64,000 bases of DNA from Apostichopus japonicus (taxonomy: Eukaryota > Echinodermata > Holothuroidea > Aspidochirotida > Stichopodidae), in NCBI RefSeq assembly GCF_037975245.1, contig NC_092563.1:10195001-10259000 (forward strand), written 5' to 3'. The notes under the pieces are model-generated. The model searched no databases, was not told the origin of the DNA, and was given only the letters and a program-made list of their open reading frames with translations. This document shows, piece after piece, positions 38,866 through 52,200 of this stretch. Each line of letters begins with the position of its first letter. Position 1 is the stretch's first letter. Position numbers and translations under genes: made by a program.

Positions 38866-40188
38866 TTAGGGGAACATTGTGTCATTCTCCATTAAGACCT
38901 CTCACCCCGACAACCTTCACCACTGATTCTGCAACTCTGCAATTGAACTTTTTACTATTAACCCCCTCCCCCACCTCCCCCGCCAACTCGACTCTACGCG
39001 ATTCACCGTATTTATTCAGCTGGCCCTATACCGTTGGCTTCCTTAGGTGTACCATATATGCCCTATAACTCTATCTGGTATAAAACTGCTTACATCATCC
39101 ATAATATACTTTGACAATGGAATTTTATTAATTACTATTATTAGTAATGGATAGAAGATTCGGTGCCATGAGCCAGTTGGTGCAATAAGCTTACGATATC
39201 GAAGAATTTGATGACGTAAAAACATAATTTAGTATACTGTGTCAATATTGATTTGATATGTACACCAATCATACGTTTATATGTAAGTAGATAATGAATA
39301 TTCATATATGGTAATTTTAATGGCTATGTCCATATCTAAACCACTTCCGAGCACCGTTACTTTGTTGGCAACATGTCTTCTTATCCATATGTTGAAGAGA
39401 TCTTTTATAATGTTTGAAAACGTTTCTTTCACCGAAATGAGTTTCATGTTGATCAATAACAGTATGAAAAGGTCCTTGTTTTTTAATTTTGATATATCTA
39501 TTTATGTTTTCATGGACAAGTTTAAATATATTTTCAAAACTGTGATTCTACTTGACCTAGCTAATGTTTCAGTTGTGCCATTTGGTGGTAATTTTACCCG
39601 CTAATTAGAACCTTCTTTTTTTATTTGTAAGAAAACAAACTAGGTAATTCCATTAGATTAAAGGTGCTATGGATTACTTGCAAGATAATTTTACTGTACA
39701 AAAATAACATATTCCAAAGTAATATGTGGGAATGTAACTGGTAAAAGTATTGACTACCTTGGTATATTAAATTTTCATTTTTCTATTAGCTCATTTTGAC
39801 TTGAATTAATTTTTTGTCTTGTCATCAATTGTATGGGTTTCTCTGCCTAATTACAAATATATTGTATTGCACGTTATAAGAATTATCATGCGTGATAAGA
39901 ATTATCATAGGTAGGTCGAATTATTAAAAGCAATAAAGAGTAAATATATAAGACAGAAATGTCCATTAAACCAAGACAAAGTAAGCAAGGTGTATTAAAA
40001 GATATTGTGATAACATTTAACTAATGTAAAGAAAATAATGCAATAGGGCAAGATGTATCAAAAATATATTCTGATAGCATGTTTTGCAATGTAAAGAATA
40101 TTATCACAGTCTGTTTATTCATCTTCCAGACAAAAATGAATATCACGTAGCACATCCGCTTCAAGCTGTTTAATACCCCCCCCCCACC

Positions 40189-40197
40189 TCACCCCAC
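40189..40197 (+). promoter_or_regulatory. SRE-1-like sequence upstream of NPC1
   Basis: TCACCCCAC equals nine of the ten bases of the classic sterol regulatory element ATCACCCCAC. It lies about 530 bp before the proposed NPC1 start. It is inside a C-rich tract with related phrases (tcatcccac, tcaccacac), so chance is a real possibility. Confidence 0.25.
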
Positions 40198-40729
40198 CTC
40201 ATCCCACCTCACCACACCCCAAACTCATTAACTGATGTGTGTTATAATGCTGACGTAAGATCGTATCATATGAGTAACGGTTGACGGTTACAGGGTTTAA
40301 CAACAAACATTGACAAAACGGATCAAAAACGAAGATAACGTCGTTAATAATTTACATTGATACTAATTAGGTAAGGTCTGTTCCAGGCGCTGGTAACAAT
40401 ATTCCTAATTACTTAACTGTTAATACCTATTTTAAATTAGCAAGACAATTACTGCGGAAAGTTCACAATAATTAATCAGAGATAAATAGGAGGGTTGCTG
40501 TACTTTGAACTTTTCAGTATTCGAAGACTGGTACGAACTATCTCCGTTTATAATTATTAGCGGTTGAATTCCTTGTCTGTCTGCAAGGTTTGATTTCTAT
40601 CTGTGTGTGCGTGTGTGTGCGTGTGCGTCATTTAAGGAAATTTACAACAAATCGTAGGCTGTACAATTGGAAGATATTTCCTGGCCGTCATCAAGATTGA
40701 GGCAATCTTTAGCTTGTCCCTTAAAGATC

Positions 40730-40798
40730 ATGCCGAAAGATCATAAATTGAAAAATATGAGGTTTACCTGCTTTCTCCTATTAGTGGGCTTGCTCCAG
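40730..40798 (+). CDS. NPC1: NPC1 exon 1: signal peptide
   Basis: Starts at the first ATG of the frame (MPKDHKLKN, then the hydrophobic [14 protein letters not shown]). Donor CAG|gtaaga, phase 0. The inner Met at residue 10 is an alternative start. Confidence 0.8.
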
Positions 40799-42104
40799 GT
40801 AAGACTTTACATTGTTACGTTAGTTTTATCAATATCGTTTATAGCCAGTCACGAGTAATAATTTGCGAGGTGGGTAACCTTTTTTCAGTAAGTCAAACCG
40901 GAACTGTTATTATTGTAGGGTGGATTCAAGTTGCTTATAATTTTAAGGTGCATGCCTGATGTACAATAATAGCTCAGAAGATACAGTGTTACCGAAACCT
41001 CGTCGTTTTGAGTATCTCATCGTGCTTGAAGAATACTTGACTCTCATGTTCATTCTTAGTTCGGGAAAAGCATCTCCATTATATATGTACTCTTTATTAT
41101 ACTAGTGCAGAGCATTTAAGCAAATAACGGAAAACATCAACCACTTTTTCTCTTTCTCATAAATTAAAAATTCTATCATGAAAGATAATTCTGTTTTGGA
41201 ATCTGCCGATGGGAGAAGGCATTGCAGCATCATTAATAAATCGTAGGAGGTTACTCGGTCATAAACAGAGTTATAAGATATTGCGAACATTGTTTTCAAC
41301 CGTGAAAAAGTTGCACAAAGCTCTCTTTCCAGTTCAAGCAATCTTAATTCACCCCCTCCCCCGCCCCCCCCCCCCGCACACTTTTCTATATTTAGCTTTA
41401 ACTCGATTTTCTGTTGCTTACTTGCTTACACTGGTTTCTCATGGAGCGTGTGTTGCAAAGTTCATTAAATTTCCTACTTTGTCTGTAAACCATATATAAG
41501 TGTAAGTATAAGTGTTAGCTAAAATCGTCCACGAAAGTTATATAATACTCATCGATTAATCCATGGAATAACCATCGATTGATCCATGGAATACTCATCG
41601 AATGATCCATGGAATAACCATCGAATGATCCATGGAATAACCATTGAATGATCCATGGAATACTCATCGATTGATCCATGGAATACTCATCGAATGATCC
41701 ATGGAATAACCATCGAATGATCCATGGAATAACCATCGAATGATCCATGGAATAACCATCGATTGATCCATGGAATACTCATCGATTGATCCATGGAATA
41801 CTCATCGAATATTATATATTATTTTATATGAACACATAGATAACATCCATATTCGAAACAGAATTGTCAACTCAATAGTCATGGAATCTGAACAGCACAT
41901 CCGGTATCTCGTTGCGGCGCCAAAAAGACTTGCATTCGACGAATTGTCTGTATAATTATTGTCGAATTCTGTTTAACCAATCTTAAGTCAAACAGTATGT
42001 TGTACAACAGTCGCGAAGAAAATATGAATGAAGGCGATACAACGTTATCATGACGCAGTGTTTCAAAGGGAGGATACGTCTAAAACCGCAAACAAAGTAG
42101 TTAA

Positions 42105-42172
<68 letters not shown>

Positions 42173-45100
42173 TACTCTGATATAACACAATTGCCACACA
42201 TAATTAATATAGATGCCACACCATATATGATTTACTGTGCAAAACTATGCACGCTTCGTCGAATGAATTTACATAGAAGATGAAAATAACATTACCTCTG
42301 TAATGTACTGATTTACTACAGCATCATAACCCTTACATAATAGAACATGTGTAGACTTATAGGCTTTTCAAACTCATATGATTAAGTGATTATAAAAAGT
42401 GAAAATCGATAAAATCTACAAACGATTGTAAATCCACAGCTGTTAGTGATTCTGAATTTTAGTGCATCCATCGGATTGATCCATTTTCCACAATAAGCTT
42501 TTGTGTTCGGCTTCCCTTCGTTTCTAACCTATATGTATAGTTATTAAACGGATTAGTGTAGTTTTTCCAAGGAGTTCGTGCTTTGACGCTTGCGTTACAA
42601 TGGCATATGTTTAAACCCATACCAAAAACATGGAGGGTAGGGGGGGGGGGGAGAGATAATGTTCTCCAGCAACGTGACGGTAGGTTCTTACTGTTTCAAA
42701 GAAGTTCGGACTAGGCTTTCTGGAAAATCTGCGAAGCTACATCCTTAGAAAACAGAACAACAACGACCAGGACGACAGTGAGGTGGAAGCACGTTGCCCC
42801 AGTTTAAATTAGAAGAGCCCATTTTTTTTTAAATAATTGTATATATATTTTTTCGTTTAGTGAAAATGTTCTGCTCTCTCATTTAATAGTGTTCTTTGGT
42901 GAAAACATAATATAAATGTAATAATAATAACGTGCCCTTTTATTGAAAGGTGCAGAACGCAAAACTGTTCCATTGTGTGATTTGATGTGATTTGATGTGA
43001 TTTGATGTGATTTGATTTGATGTGATATGATGTGATTTGATGTGATTTGATGTGATTCGATGTGATTCGATGTGATTTGATTTGATGTGATTTGATGTGA
43101 TTTGATGTGATTTGATGTGATTTGATGTGATTTGATGTGAGTTTTTTCGTTTGACTCTTAATTCAAATTAACAGGTCCCACTGCATGTCAAATTCTGTCC
43201 GACCTTTTCCCCTCCCCTTACTGAACCCTCTCCTGCAGCCTCTGGCAAACATTGTAATTTTAATAGGATTCCACTATTACGTTTAAGCGTATAGTTTTCT
43301 CCCTTTAAACTTAACCCATTTTATGCCTCTTATGATATATCTTACTGTCACGGATTCTTTGTGAAAGCAGTCGACAAGGGCGTAAAGAAGGACATAGAGA
43401 GTATCTTAGTTTTCATTGTGAAATATAATTGTAAACAACAACAACATTAATAACAGTTAGAATCATCTCTCTGTATATTCTCTAAAGGTTTACGTCTATT
43501 TCATATATACTGTATATCGTTTTACACAGCCTCGTCTTCTCTTGGCCTCAATAGATTTCTTCAAGATTTCTTCCTTTTGGTTCTACGATGTCTCAACATG
43601 GAGCTATCTTTTTATAGCTCCATGGTCTCAATATGAGCGTCGGCTTTCGGCCTTAGTATTTACGTTCTCTTTCTTTCTTTGTTTCTCCCTATACGGATAT
43701 ACGGCACTAATATACTGCTCGTGCCGAATTCCGATACTCTGTAACAATACATTATTACGTAACGCTTAGGGATACGCACAACCATATGCTAAATAATTAG
43801 CATCCAATTAACTCAATACTCAAAGCAATCAATAAAATACTTTAGGGGTTTTCCTAGATCGTGTTATGACCCTTAATGTTTTCCTTTCTTCAACCAATGA
43901 ATATCAGAAATGCTGCGAGATTCTGCAAGGCTGATCAAGATTTAAGTTTACAGTCCAATAATAGCATTTACTCTTGAATCCATCAAAACATTACAATGAA
44001 CTCAGTTCTTAAATTTTAAAATTATTTATTTCACTCTCAAATACACAGGGCTTCTATTCCCTTAAGCTGTCGATAATATAACGTCATGTTTAATACCCCT
44101 TTCCGTTTCAGTTGAGCGCTGCCACGATACACGAGGAAAATAGATGTTCCCTGAGCGGTCTTTGTGGACCAAATCCAGAAACAAGTAACCGTACAAAGTT
44201 ATTCTGTTATTATAATGAGGCACCACTACGTATGAATGAAGTTGATGGGAGATCACGTGTGAACTTGTATTGCCCCGAATATGACTCTGGTACCACGCAA
44301 GGCCCTGACCTCTGCTGTGATGGTGATCAAATGATCGAGATGGAACCTATCTTCCGTACAGTCCAGCAGTTCTTTGCCCGTTGTCCTGCCTGCCAGATTA
44401 ACCTCTTAAACATCTTCTGCAACTTGCTATGTAGCGTCGACCAGAGCATATTCATCAATGCAACTGAACTGATCCCAGCTCCAGAGGAGAAGCAAGGAGC
44501 CACAGCAATCAGCTTCTTTCTGAGTAAAGAGACGGCGTACGAAATGTTTGATTCTTGCAAAGATGTTCAGTTCCCCGCGGCAAACACTAAGGTAATGGAC
44601 TTGATGTGTGGAGGTTACACTGGTGATGACTGTACCCCTGAAAGATGGTTGGCGTTCTTCGGAACACCTACCAATGGCTTTACTCCCTTCCAAATCAATT
44701 TTATCTTGTTACAAACTGGTGAAGACCACCCAATACTTGACGAAGGAATGGCACCTCTGGACGAATACGCCGAAGACTGTGCTGTTCCATCGAGCAGTGA
44801 GATAAGCGCCTGTAGTTGTCAAGATTGTGACGCGGCATGTCCACCTCTTCCAACTGCGCCCCCTGAGGAACAGCCTTACGAGATTGCTAACATTGATGGT
44901 TACACGTTCATTGTCTTGATGGTATTTCTGGGACTTTTGTTAGTGTTGGTGACTCTTCTCGTCTTAGGAAATCTTTATTCAAAGGAAAGTAAGAACTCAT
45001 TCGACGTTACTAAGGAAAGTCAATCAATGAAGAAACCAATGAAGAAACGGGAACTGGCGATTGTAATTCCTTCTGAGGTAGGTTACAAGGTCAAATCTCT

Positions 45101-48100
45101 TGTTAAGAAGATCTTGTATAATATCAATAATTCCTCAGGCAAATATGTCTTATATGAGTGACCGATAACTGAGTGAGCCTCTGAAGAGGATCGAAACGTC
45201 AGTCCCTTTAACTTCACCGTACTTACCTACACAGGCTTTTTGCAATACAGTATAGTTATTCAGTTTGTTTACAGTTTTATTTTCTCTTGAAGCATATAAG
45301 CAACGAGTTAAACACTTTCCAAAGGGAATGGATACTCAATTTTACGACTGGATGATCTTGGTGACTATAAATTACTTTGGTCGTTTATGGTGGTTCAGTC
45401 ATGAAAAAATGCAAATCCTGTCTACATTATCCATTTGTGCTTATCTCTTTTGGAATGAATGTCTCCTTTCCTTATGCCATGCAAAACAAAACTGCTGCCC
45501 TCTATATTCTTCTTTGGGGCGGTTGGTGTATCAGAAAAGAAAGATGGTCTTTCTGCGTCAACGAAGACCACACATTATTTAGTCGGATATTGTATAAATG
45601 TACACAAATAACTGGAGAAATGTAATTTGGCCCAAAAATACCACAATCCACAATTTCATTTGTAAATCTTTCTCAAACAAAGTCTCGTGTATATAAAAAA
45701 TGACTTTATTGTGATATTTCACTTTCAGATCTCCTACCTGGATAAGACAGCTCACTCCATGGATAAAATGCTTACACGGGCTTTCACTAGATGGGGCACC
45801 TTCATTGCGTCATACCCCGTGGCTGTGCTCATTATTACTGTCTGTCTCGGTATCGTAGCCAGTTGTGGGCTCTTCAAAATGGTCATCATCACAGATCCCG
45901 TGGAACTATGGTCCGCCCCCGGAAGTCGGGCACGTCTTGAAAAGGAATATTTTGACGAGACATTTGTTCCTTTTTACCGAACAGAGCAAGTGCTGATAAT
46001 GGCACCAAACAAGGAGAGTCATATCTACGAAACCTATCTGGAAGGAAACCAGACGTTCGGTCCCGTCATCGACATTGATATTTTAAGCGAGGTTCGAGAG
46101 TACATATATTACATGCATTGTCTTTTACATATGTTTAACTATTCATCAGACATTTCATTGTATTGTCCGTTATGTTTTGATGGCGATATTACTTTTAAGT
46201 CAGTCACGTCTTGTGAGTCATCTTTCTTAACCTATTTTGGATTCAAGATATTCACCTCTAAAATATGTAAAATGTCTGAAATACTCCCTAAAAGCAGTTG
46301 TGATGTTGACGTTTTAACTTTCAGACAACGCGTATTGTCTTTTCTTATAATCCATTCTTTTAACCAATTTGAATAACTTTATATCAAATATTTTTGTTTC
46401 ATTGAAAATTAACCAACAGAGAATGGATGAATTCCACGTTACGTCATTTGTCATTAAAAGTTTGTACGCTAGCTAGTGTAAAACCAAGATAATTTATGAC
46501 CCTGAAAGTTGTTTTCCCGCGACTACCTCTTGTCTTGCTTGTTCTGAACTTAATTACTTGGCCGTATGCTAAACTACGTCGTTCAGTTAAATTTCATTGA
46601 CTGAGCTCAAATATTTGGATATGTGGTCTATTTTCCCCCATAAAGTATTAGGATGTACACTGACCTCTCCGAACGCCAATAAGTGTTTCGATGTGTTGTA
46701 AGTTATGCAATTAAATATAATGTATAAAATAATGATCTCGAGAATAAGCAAATTTAAATATTTCCTATTAATTTGAAAAATGTGGTCACCCAAGTATAAG
46801 CTGTACGACACAGTGACATCACTCTGATAGTATGCTTTAAACGTATATAATGTATGAATGTTGTTTTCAGGTATTGGATTTCCAGTTACATTTGATGAAT
46901 ATGGAGGTAGAACACGAAGGGGGTACCATAACCGTGCAGGATGTATGTAATCAACCTCTTGCTCCTGATCTTCCCGACTGTCTCATTCAGAGTGTCCTCC
47001 AGTGGTGGCAAAATGACCGAGAGCTGTTATTCAAAGAAGCAGTGGATGAAGAGGGCAAAGTCGCCGACTGGCATGATCATTTTGTTTACTGCATGAAGTA
47101 AGTAAACTTCGTAAAAATAATAATGTCTAATGCAAATCTTTCTTCTTCATAATAATTCAAGAAACCTTCCACCTTGAACGACTCAATTATCGCAAGATAA
47201 GTTTTTAGTTTAGCCCCATCTATTACGAAACGGATACTAGCATAAATCCTTCTTGAAAGAAACAATGACGTCAGGAGGGGAGAGGGGGGAGGGATGATAA
47301 ACTCCAGATAGAGGAGAACTCACCGTCAATTCTTGGTTTTCTTTATCAGGAGTCCTTTGGGGTTACAAGATCCGACTCCCCTTGCCCTGCCTTGCTACTC
47401 AGCCTTCGGTGGGCCATCGTATGCTTACGTCTGCACTGGTGGATATAATGGTAAGAATCAATCAACTTTATTTACCAACAATATCAAAGAACGACATGTG
47501 TATCACTTTGCAAAAACAAAAACACGCAAAAAAACAATAACAACACATATAACTTAGAAACACGAACATGGTAACTCTTGGCGGGTGTATTCCTGACTTG
47601 ACGGGTAAATACTATATACAAACAGATTGGCTAGAAACCACGTCGTGCTTTCTTGTAGTTCACACAGGTGTACATTGAGATATTATAAAATGTGTTATAA
47701 CGAGATGCATGTCATTAAATTAGCTGAATATACAGGTATAATGGCGTCATCATTGAACATTATTCAGACTAAGCTGCATATTCAGTCCTCAAGGCTGATG
47801 AGCAACACATAAAAAAGTAACCATTTAATCTCTCTCTTCCTTCCTTACCTTCTTCGTTGTTATGTCATACCATAAGAATCTTTCTTCAACGAGGCAGAGG
47901 TCCTGGCTGTCACTTTCCTCAACAATAACTACAGATACGATCCTGAATTTTACAGTAAAGCCTTGGCCTGGGAACAAGCCTACCTAGATTATATCATTGA
48001 CTACCCTAGGGAAAACCTAACCTTCTTTTACTACTCCGAGGTAAGATGTCCTTTGAACGTGTGAGAAACTAAAGAATTAAATTGAAGAAATATCCACACA

Positions 48101-48411
48101 AAAAAAAAAGTTCAAGTAATGTGTAAGTCCATGCAAAAGAACAGGCTGATATCAATATACTCTTCTTCTTGACAACTATAGGCTTTTTATTTTTAGTGAA
48201 ATAATAATTTACATTAAAAACAGAACTTTAAATGAGATTTGATAATATAAATATAAATACTACTATAGAGTTACATTTATATTTGGGATTGGTATAGTTA
48301 ATGTCATTCTATTTTTTTTATTTTTTTTTTATTTCATGGTATTTCCTTCTGTCAGTTTGCTTGTCGCCTTTTTTCTATATATATATCAATATATTCTTAT
48401 GGGAATAGATC

Positions 48412-48452
<41 letters not shown>

Positions 48453-49238
48453 CAAAGTATCTCTTTCGAGATCCGGCTTTAGGAATCACAAATGATTTCG
48501 AGTTGGTTAGCATCATGTTTGATCTCTAGAGTAAGGCAAAATATGTCACCAAAAACAGAACTAGTATTGTTCGATACAGGTGACAAACGCCTACAGTGGA
48601 ATTACGACCTTCCTTACCGGTTTCGAACCTCTGGACATACAATCAGCGTCCATATAGCCTAGTGGTTAGGGTGTCAGCGTACAGAGCGGAAGGCCCGTGG
48701 TTCGAATCCCGGTGGAGGCTGAAAGTTTTTCACTGTTCTTGATTTTCCAACTCATTACGATTTTCATTTATATATGTATGTATGTATATATAAAAGATAA
48801 ACAAGCGAATATTTTTATCAACGACATACTGCTATATTTCGGAGTGGTCACCACTCCATCGTCAGGCAATTGTACAAGATCAATTAAATACAAGGGCTAA
48901 TATACATCAAAAGACGACAATAGTGATAAACATGAGTGTTTTTTTTTTTTTTAAACTAGGAATGATTAGAACAACCAGCAAATTTTTTAGTGAATTTTTA
49001 AACTAGGAATGAATAGAGCAACCAGCAATAAAAAGTAAATAGGGATTAGAGTAGCTCCAACCCGTAGCTATATGTACGGCTGAGGCTATGGACTCTGATT
49101 GTATGTCCAGAGGTTCGAAACCGATAAGGAAGGTCGTAATTCCACTGTAGGCGTTTGTCACCTGTATCGAACAATACGATGGAGTGGTGACCACTCCGAA
49201 ATATAGCAGTATGTCGTTGATAAAAATATTCGCTTGTT

Positions 49239-49297
<59 letters not shown>

Positions 49298-52200
49298 GAT
49301 ATAGTCCTCTTCTTGACCAGTTATTACCAGCTAGCCTATCATTACCTAACTATACTAGTGCATGTATCTGTACGTGTTCCGCGTGGCGCTCGAATGCACG
49401 TGTTAATATGTAATGTTACTTCATTGTCAAGACAGGGCTTGGAACATGGTTTCTTTCCTAAATACTATAATTAATACTTAATTAACTATTAACTATTAAT
49501 ACTTAAATATGAAAGTTTTATAACAATGGGACGAAATTACAAGTATTATTAGGGTTAAGGGTTAATTATCGCTAATTACAAGCACCGTTTGTTTGCCAGA
49601 AAAAAGAAATATGGGATAGCTCTTTTGTTGCTTTGGTTTATGGGACATTCAAATACGTATAATGCACTCTAGTGATTAACAAACTACGTAATAAAATCCT
49701 ACTTTGAGAAGAGATTTCAGGGTGCTTGGGGGGGGGGGGGGGGTTTAGGGTGACAGAGGAGGGCGATTTCAACATTTGATTCATTTTTCCAAATAATGAT
49801 TCTCACTGCACTTGTTTCGTTTCCATCAAAACTTAGAGTCAAAGGCTAAAATGATCATTTTTGTAATATTTAAAGAAATTTTACATCCCATATACAAAAA
49901 TAAATGATAAACAAAATGAAGAAAAAAATAAATAGGATTTAATCCTTAGATCAGTTCCAAACGTTAAACTTCTGCGACTTTCATTGACCGTTAATATCAA
50001 GTTTACGGTCACAGTTGTATAATGTAGTAATTTAATACATAGTTTAGATGCTGTTTTGGATATTTACACTTTAGATAAACCGTTAGAGATAAGCAAACAA
50101 AGGCATTGTACAAGACTCTGATCTTATCGTTAGTGATAACAATTAGGTTTATATACTGTAAGTAATTAGTATCTAGCTAAGACTAAGTATAGTGACGTGT
50201 TTGCTCATTATCTAAGTGCCCCAAATCGTTATAAGCGTCACGTTGGTAAGAAGGTGACTTTAGTTCATTAAGCAATTTACGGCATTTCATGCACATGTAA
50301 CAATTTGTATTGAGGGGGTCACTTACACCAAGTTCTCAGGAACTAACGCAGATTCAAATACTGAGTGCGACTTAAGTTTGGTTTAGCAAATCTAACTCAG
50401 AATTAGGCCTTCATATATCAATTTGTCTACGTTTGGCATACAAAATGTTTTGTTTTCTTGTTTTTATTTTCAAGTTTTTCATTAAAATTATTTAGTATAT
50501 GTTCTAACAAACTATCGCACATTCAAATATCATATACTACATTTATGAAGCAAACCTAACTTAAAAATGCTGAGGAAAATGTATATATTTCATTCAAATA
50601 GTCTGGTCAAAACCGTCAAATGTTTTCTGCTTTGGATTTTCGACAACGGTTAGTGTTTCTTAGTTATAGACAGGCAGTACTTGGTATAAGCATCGGGATG
50701 ACACATCTAGACACCCTTCTGAAATCACGGTTTACCCTTTACAAACTGGGATAGATATTCACATTTAAAATATGCTAATTCTCTGGAATACTCATTTAAT
50801 GACCAAATTAATGATGACGTTGCCTCCAAATATGTTAATGTTAATCAATTGTTTTACAAATTCTACTAACTCGAACAAATCAAGTTCTTTTAACTTCATA
50901 AACAACAAGCAGGATGACATTCAAGACCATTTGTCGTTGACAAACTTGGAACACGTTGTTGTAAATATGTCATCTTAAGCAGTAAAAATGTTGTGCTTAA
51001 AAATGTCTTGTTATAGGGTTGTACTATATTATTATATGGTTTAGTTTTGATTATAGTATTATATAGTGTGTAATTGCTTACACTATAATAGTGTTATAGT
51101 GTATTTCATTATGAGTTATCATTATATCATTTACAGCGATCGGTTGAAGATGAGATTCTCCGCAGTAGTGAAGCTGACATCGTTACCATCGCTATTAGTT
51201 ATATCGTTATCTTTGCCTACATTGCCCTTGCGTTGGGAGACTTCTCCGAGAAGGATAGACTAATGGTATGTTAATCCACACAGTAGAACGTACAGCTATA
51301 TAACGATCAATGTAAACCGTGTTGGATTGAATGGATCTTAACTTAGCAGAGAACATGTCTTTAGTGTCAGCATCTCCTTACACGTATCATAATTGTTTCA
51401 TAAGCGACGCCAAAGTTTGGGGATGAAACAGATTAAACGAAGAAACAAGTATACATCCTACACATTTTCACTATGGATGCATCAATGTTATTGTCTATTT
51501 GAATAATATTAATTCTGTTGATTTCATTCTGTATCTTGTACAGTTTGTAATAGTTAATAAAAGTTAACACTATGTTTTCTACTCTCTCTATTAATTGCTG
51601 TATCAGTGAATACGACAATATTGTTATTAGTAAAAAGGAAGATAATTTTTCAATTGACGTAACTGATAATTTTAGTCTTAACTGTGATATTATCGGGTAG
51701 GTAACGACAATCTCTGTTATAATGAAATCAAGCTTTCAGTAGTGTTTATATTCAAGGCCAGACAGGGTACAATAAGGCTAGGTTTTAATCGAATGGCGTA
51801 AATGATCATCATCCCTCTCTGATCGTTTGTATCTCATCCATTCTCCTTTTCTCTCCATCCTCCTAGATTGATTCTAAGATTACTCTCGGGTTAGGTGGTG
51901 TCCTCATTGTACTCCTAGCTGTTTTCTCATCTCTTGGACTCTACGCCTACTTTGGTGTTTCTACTACTCTCATCATTATAGAAGTTGTTCCTTTCCTCAT
52001 CTTGGCTGTGGGAGCTGATAACATGTTCATCTTTTCACTTGAATATCAGGCAAGTCACATAAAAAAGCTTACGTGTAGTTTTATATATAAATATATATTG
52101 GAAAATTAAGAACAGTGAAAAAAACTTCCAGCCTCCACCGGGATTCGAACCCGGGCCTCCCGCTCTGTACGCGGACACCCTAACCACTAGGCTATGGACG

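Larger units (their letters stand above)
33166..40729. other. Gene-free stretch with simple repeats
   Basis: No supported exon on either strand in about 7.5 kb. Contents are C/G-rich runs, (CA)n, (ATT)n, a CCCCAA tract, a degenerate C-rich tandem repeat and, near its end, the presumed 5' flank of the NPC1 gene. Confidence 0.4.

Noticed and set aside
38568-39068. 166-codon Pro/Ser-rich ORF
   Set aside because: It covers a degenerate C-rich tandem repeat and has no domain or splice support.
40667-40729. Longer N-terminus for NPC1 starting at 40667
   Set aside because: That frame opens with TTG, not ATG; the first ATG is at 40730 and gives a normal signal peptide.
45265-45582. 105-codon ORF between NPC1 exons 2 and 3
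   Set aside because: The protein joins directly across exons 2 and 3 in phase, and this ORF has no NPC1 similarity or matching splice ends.
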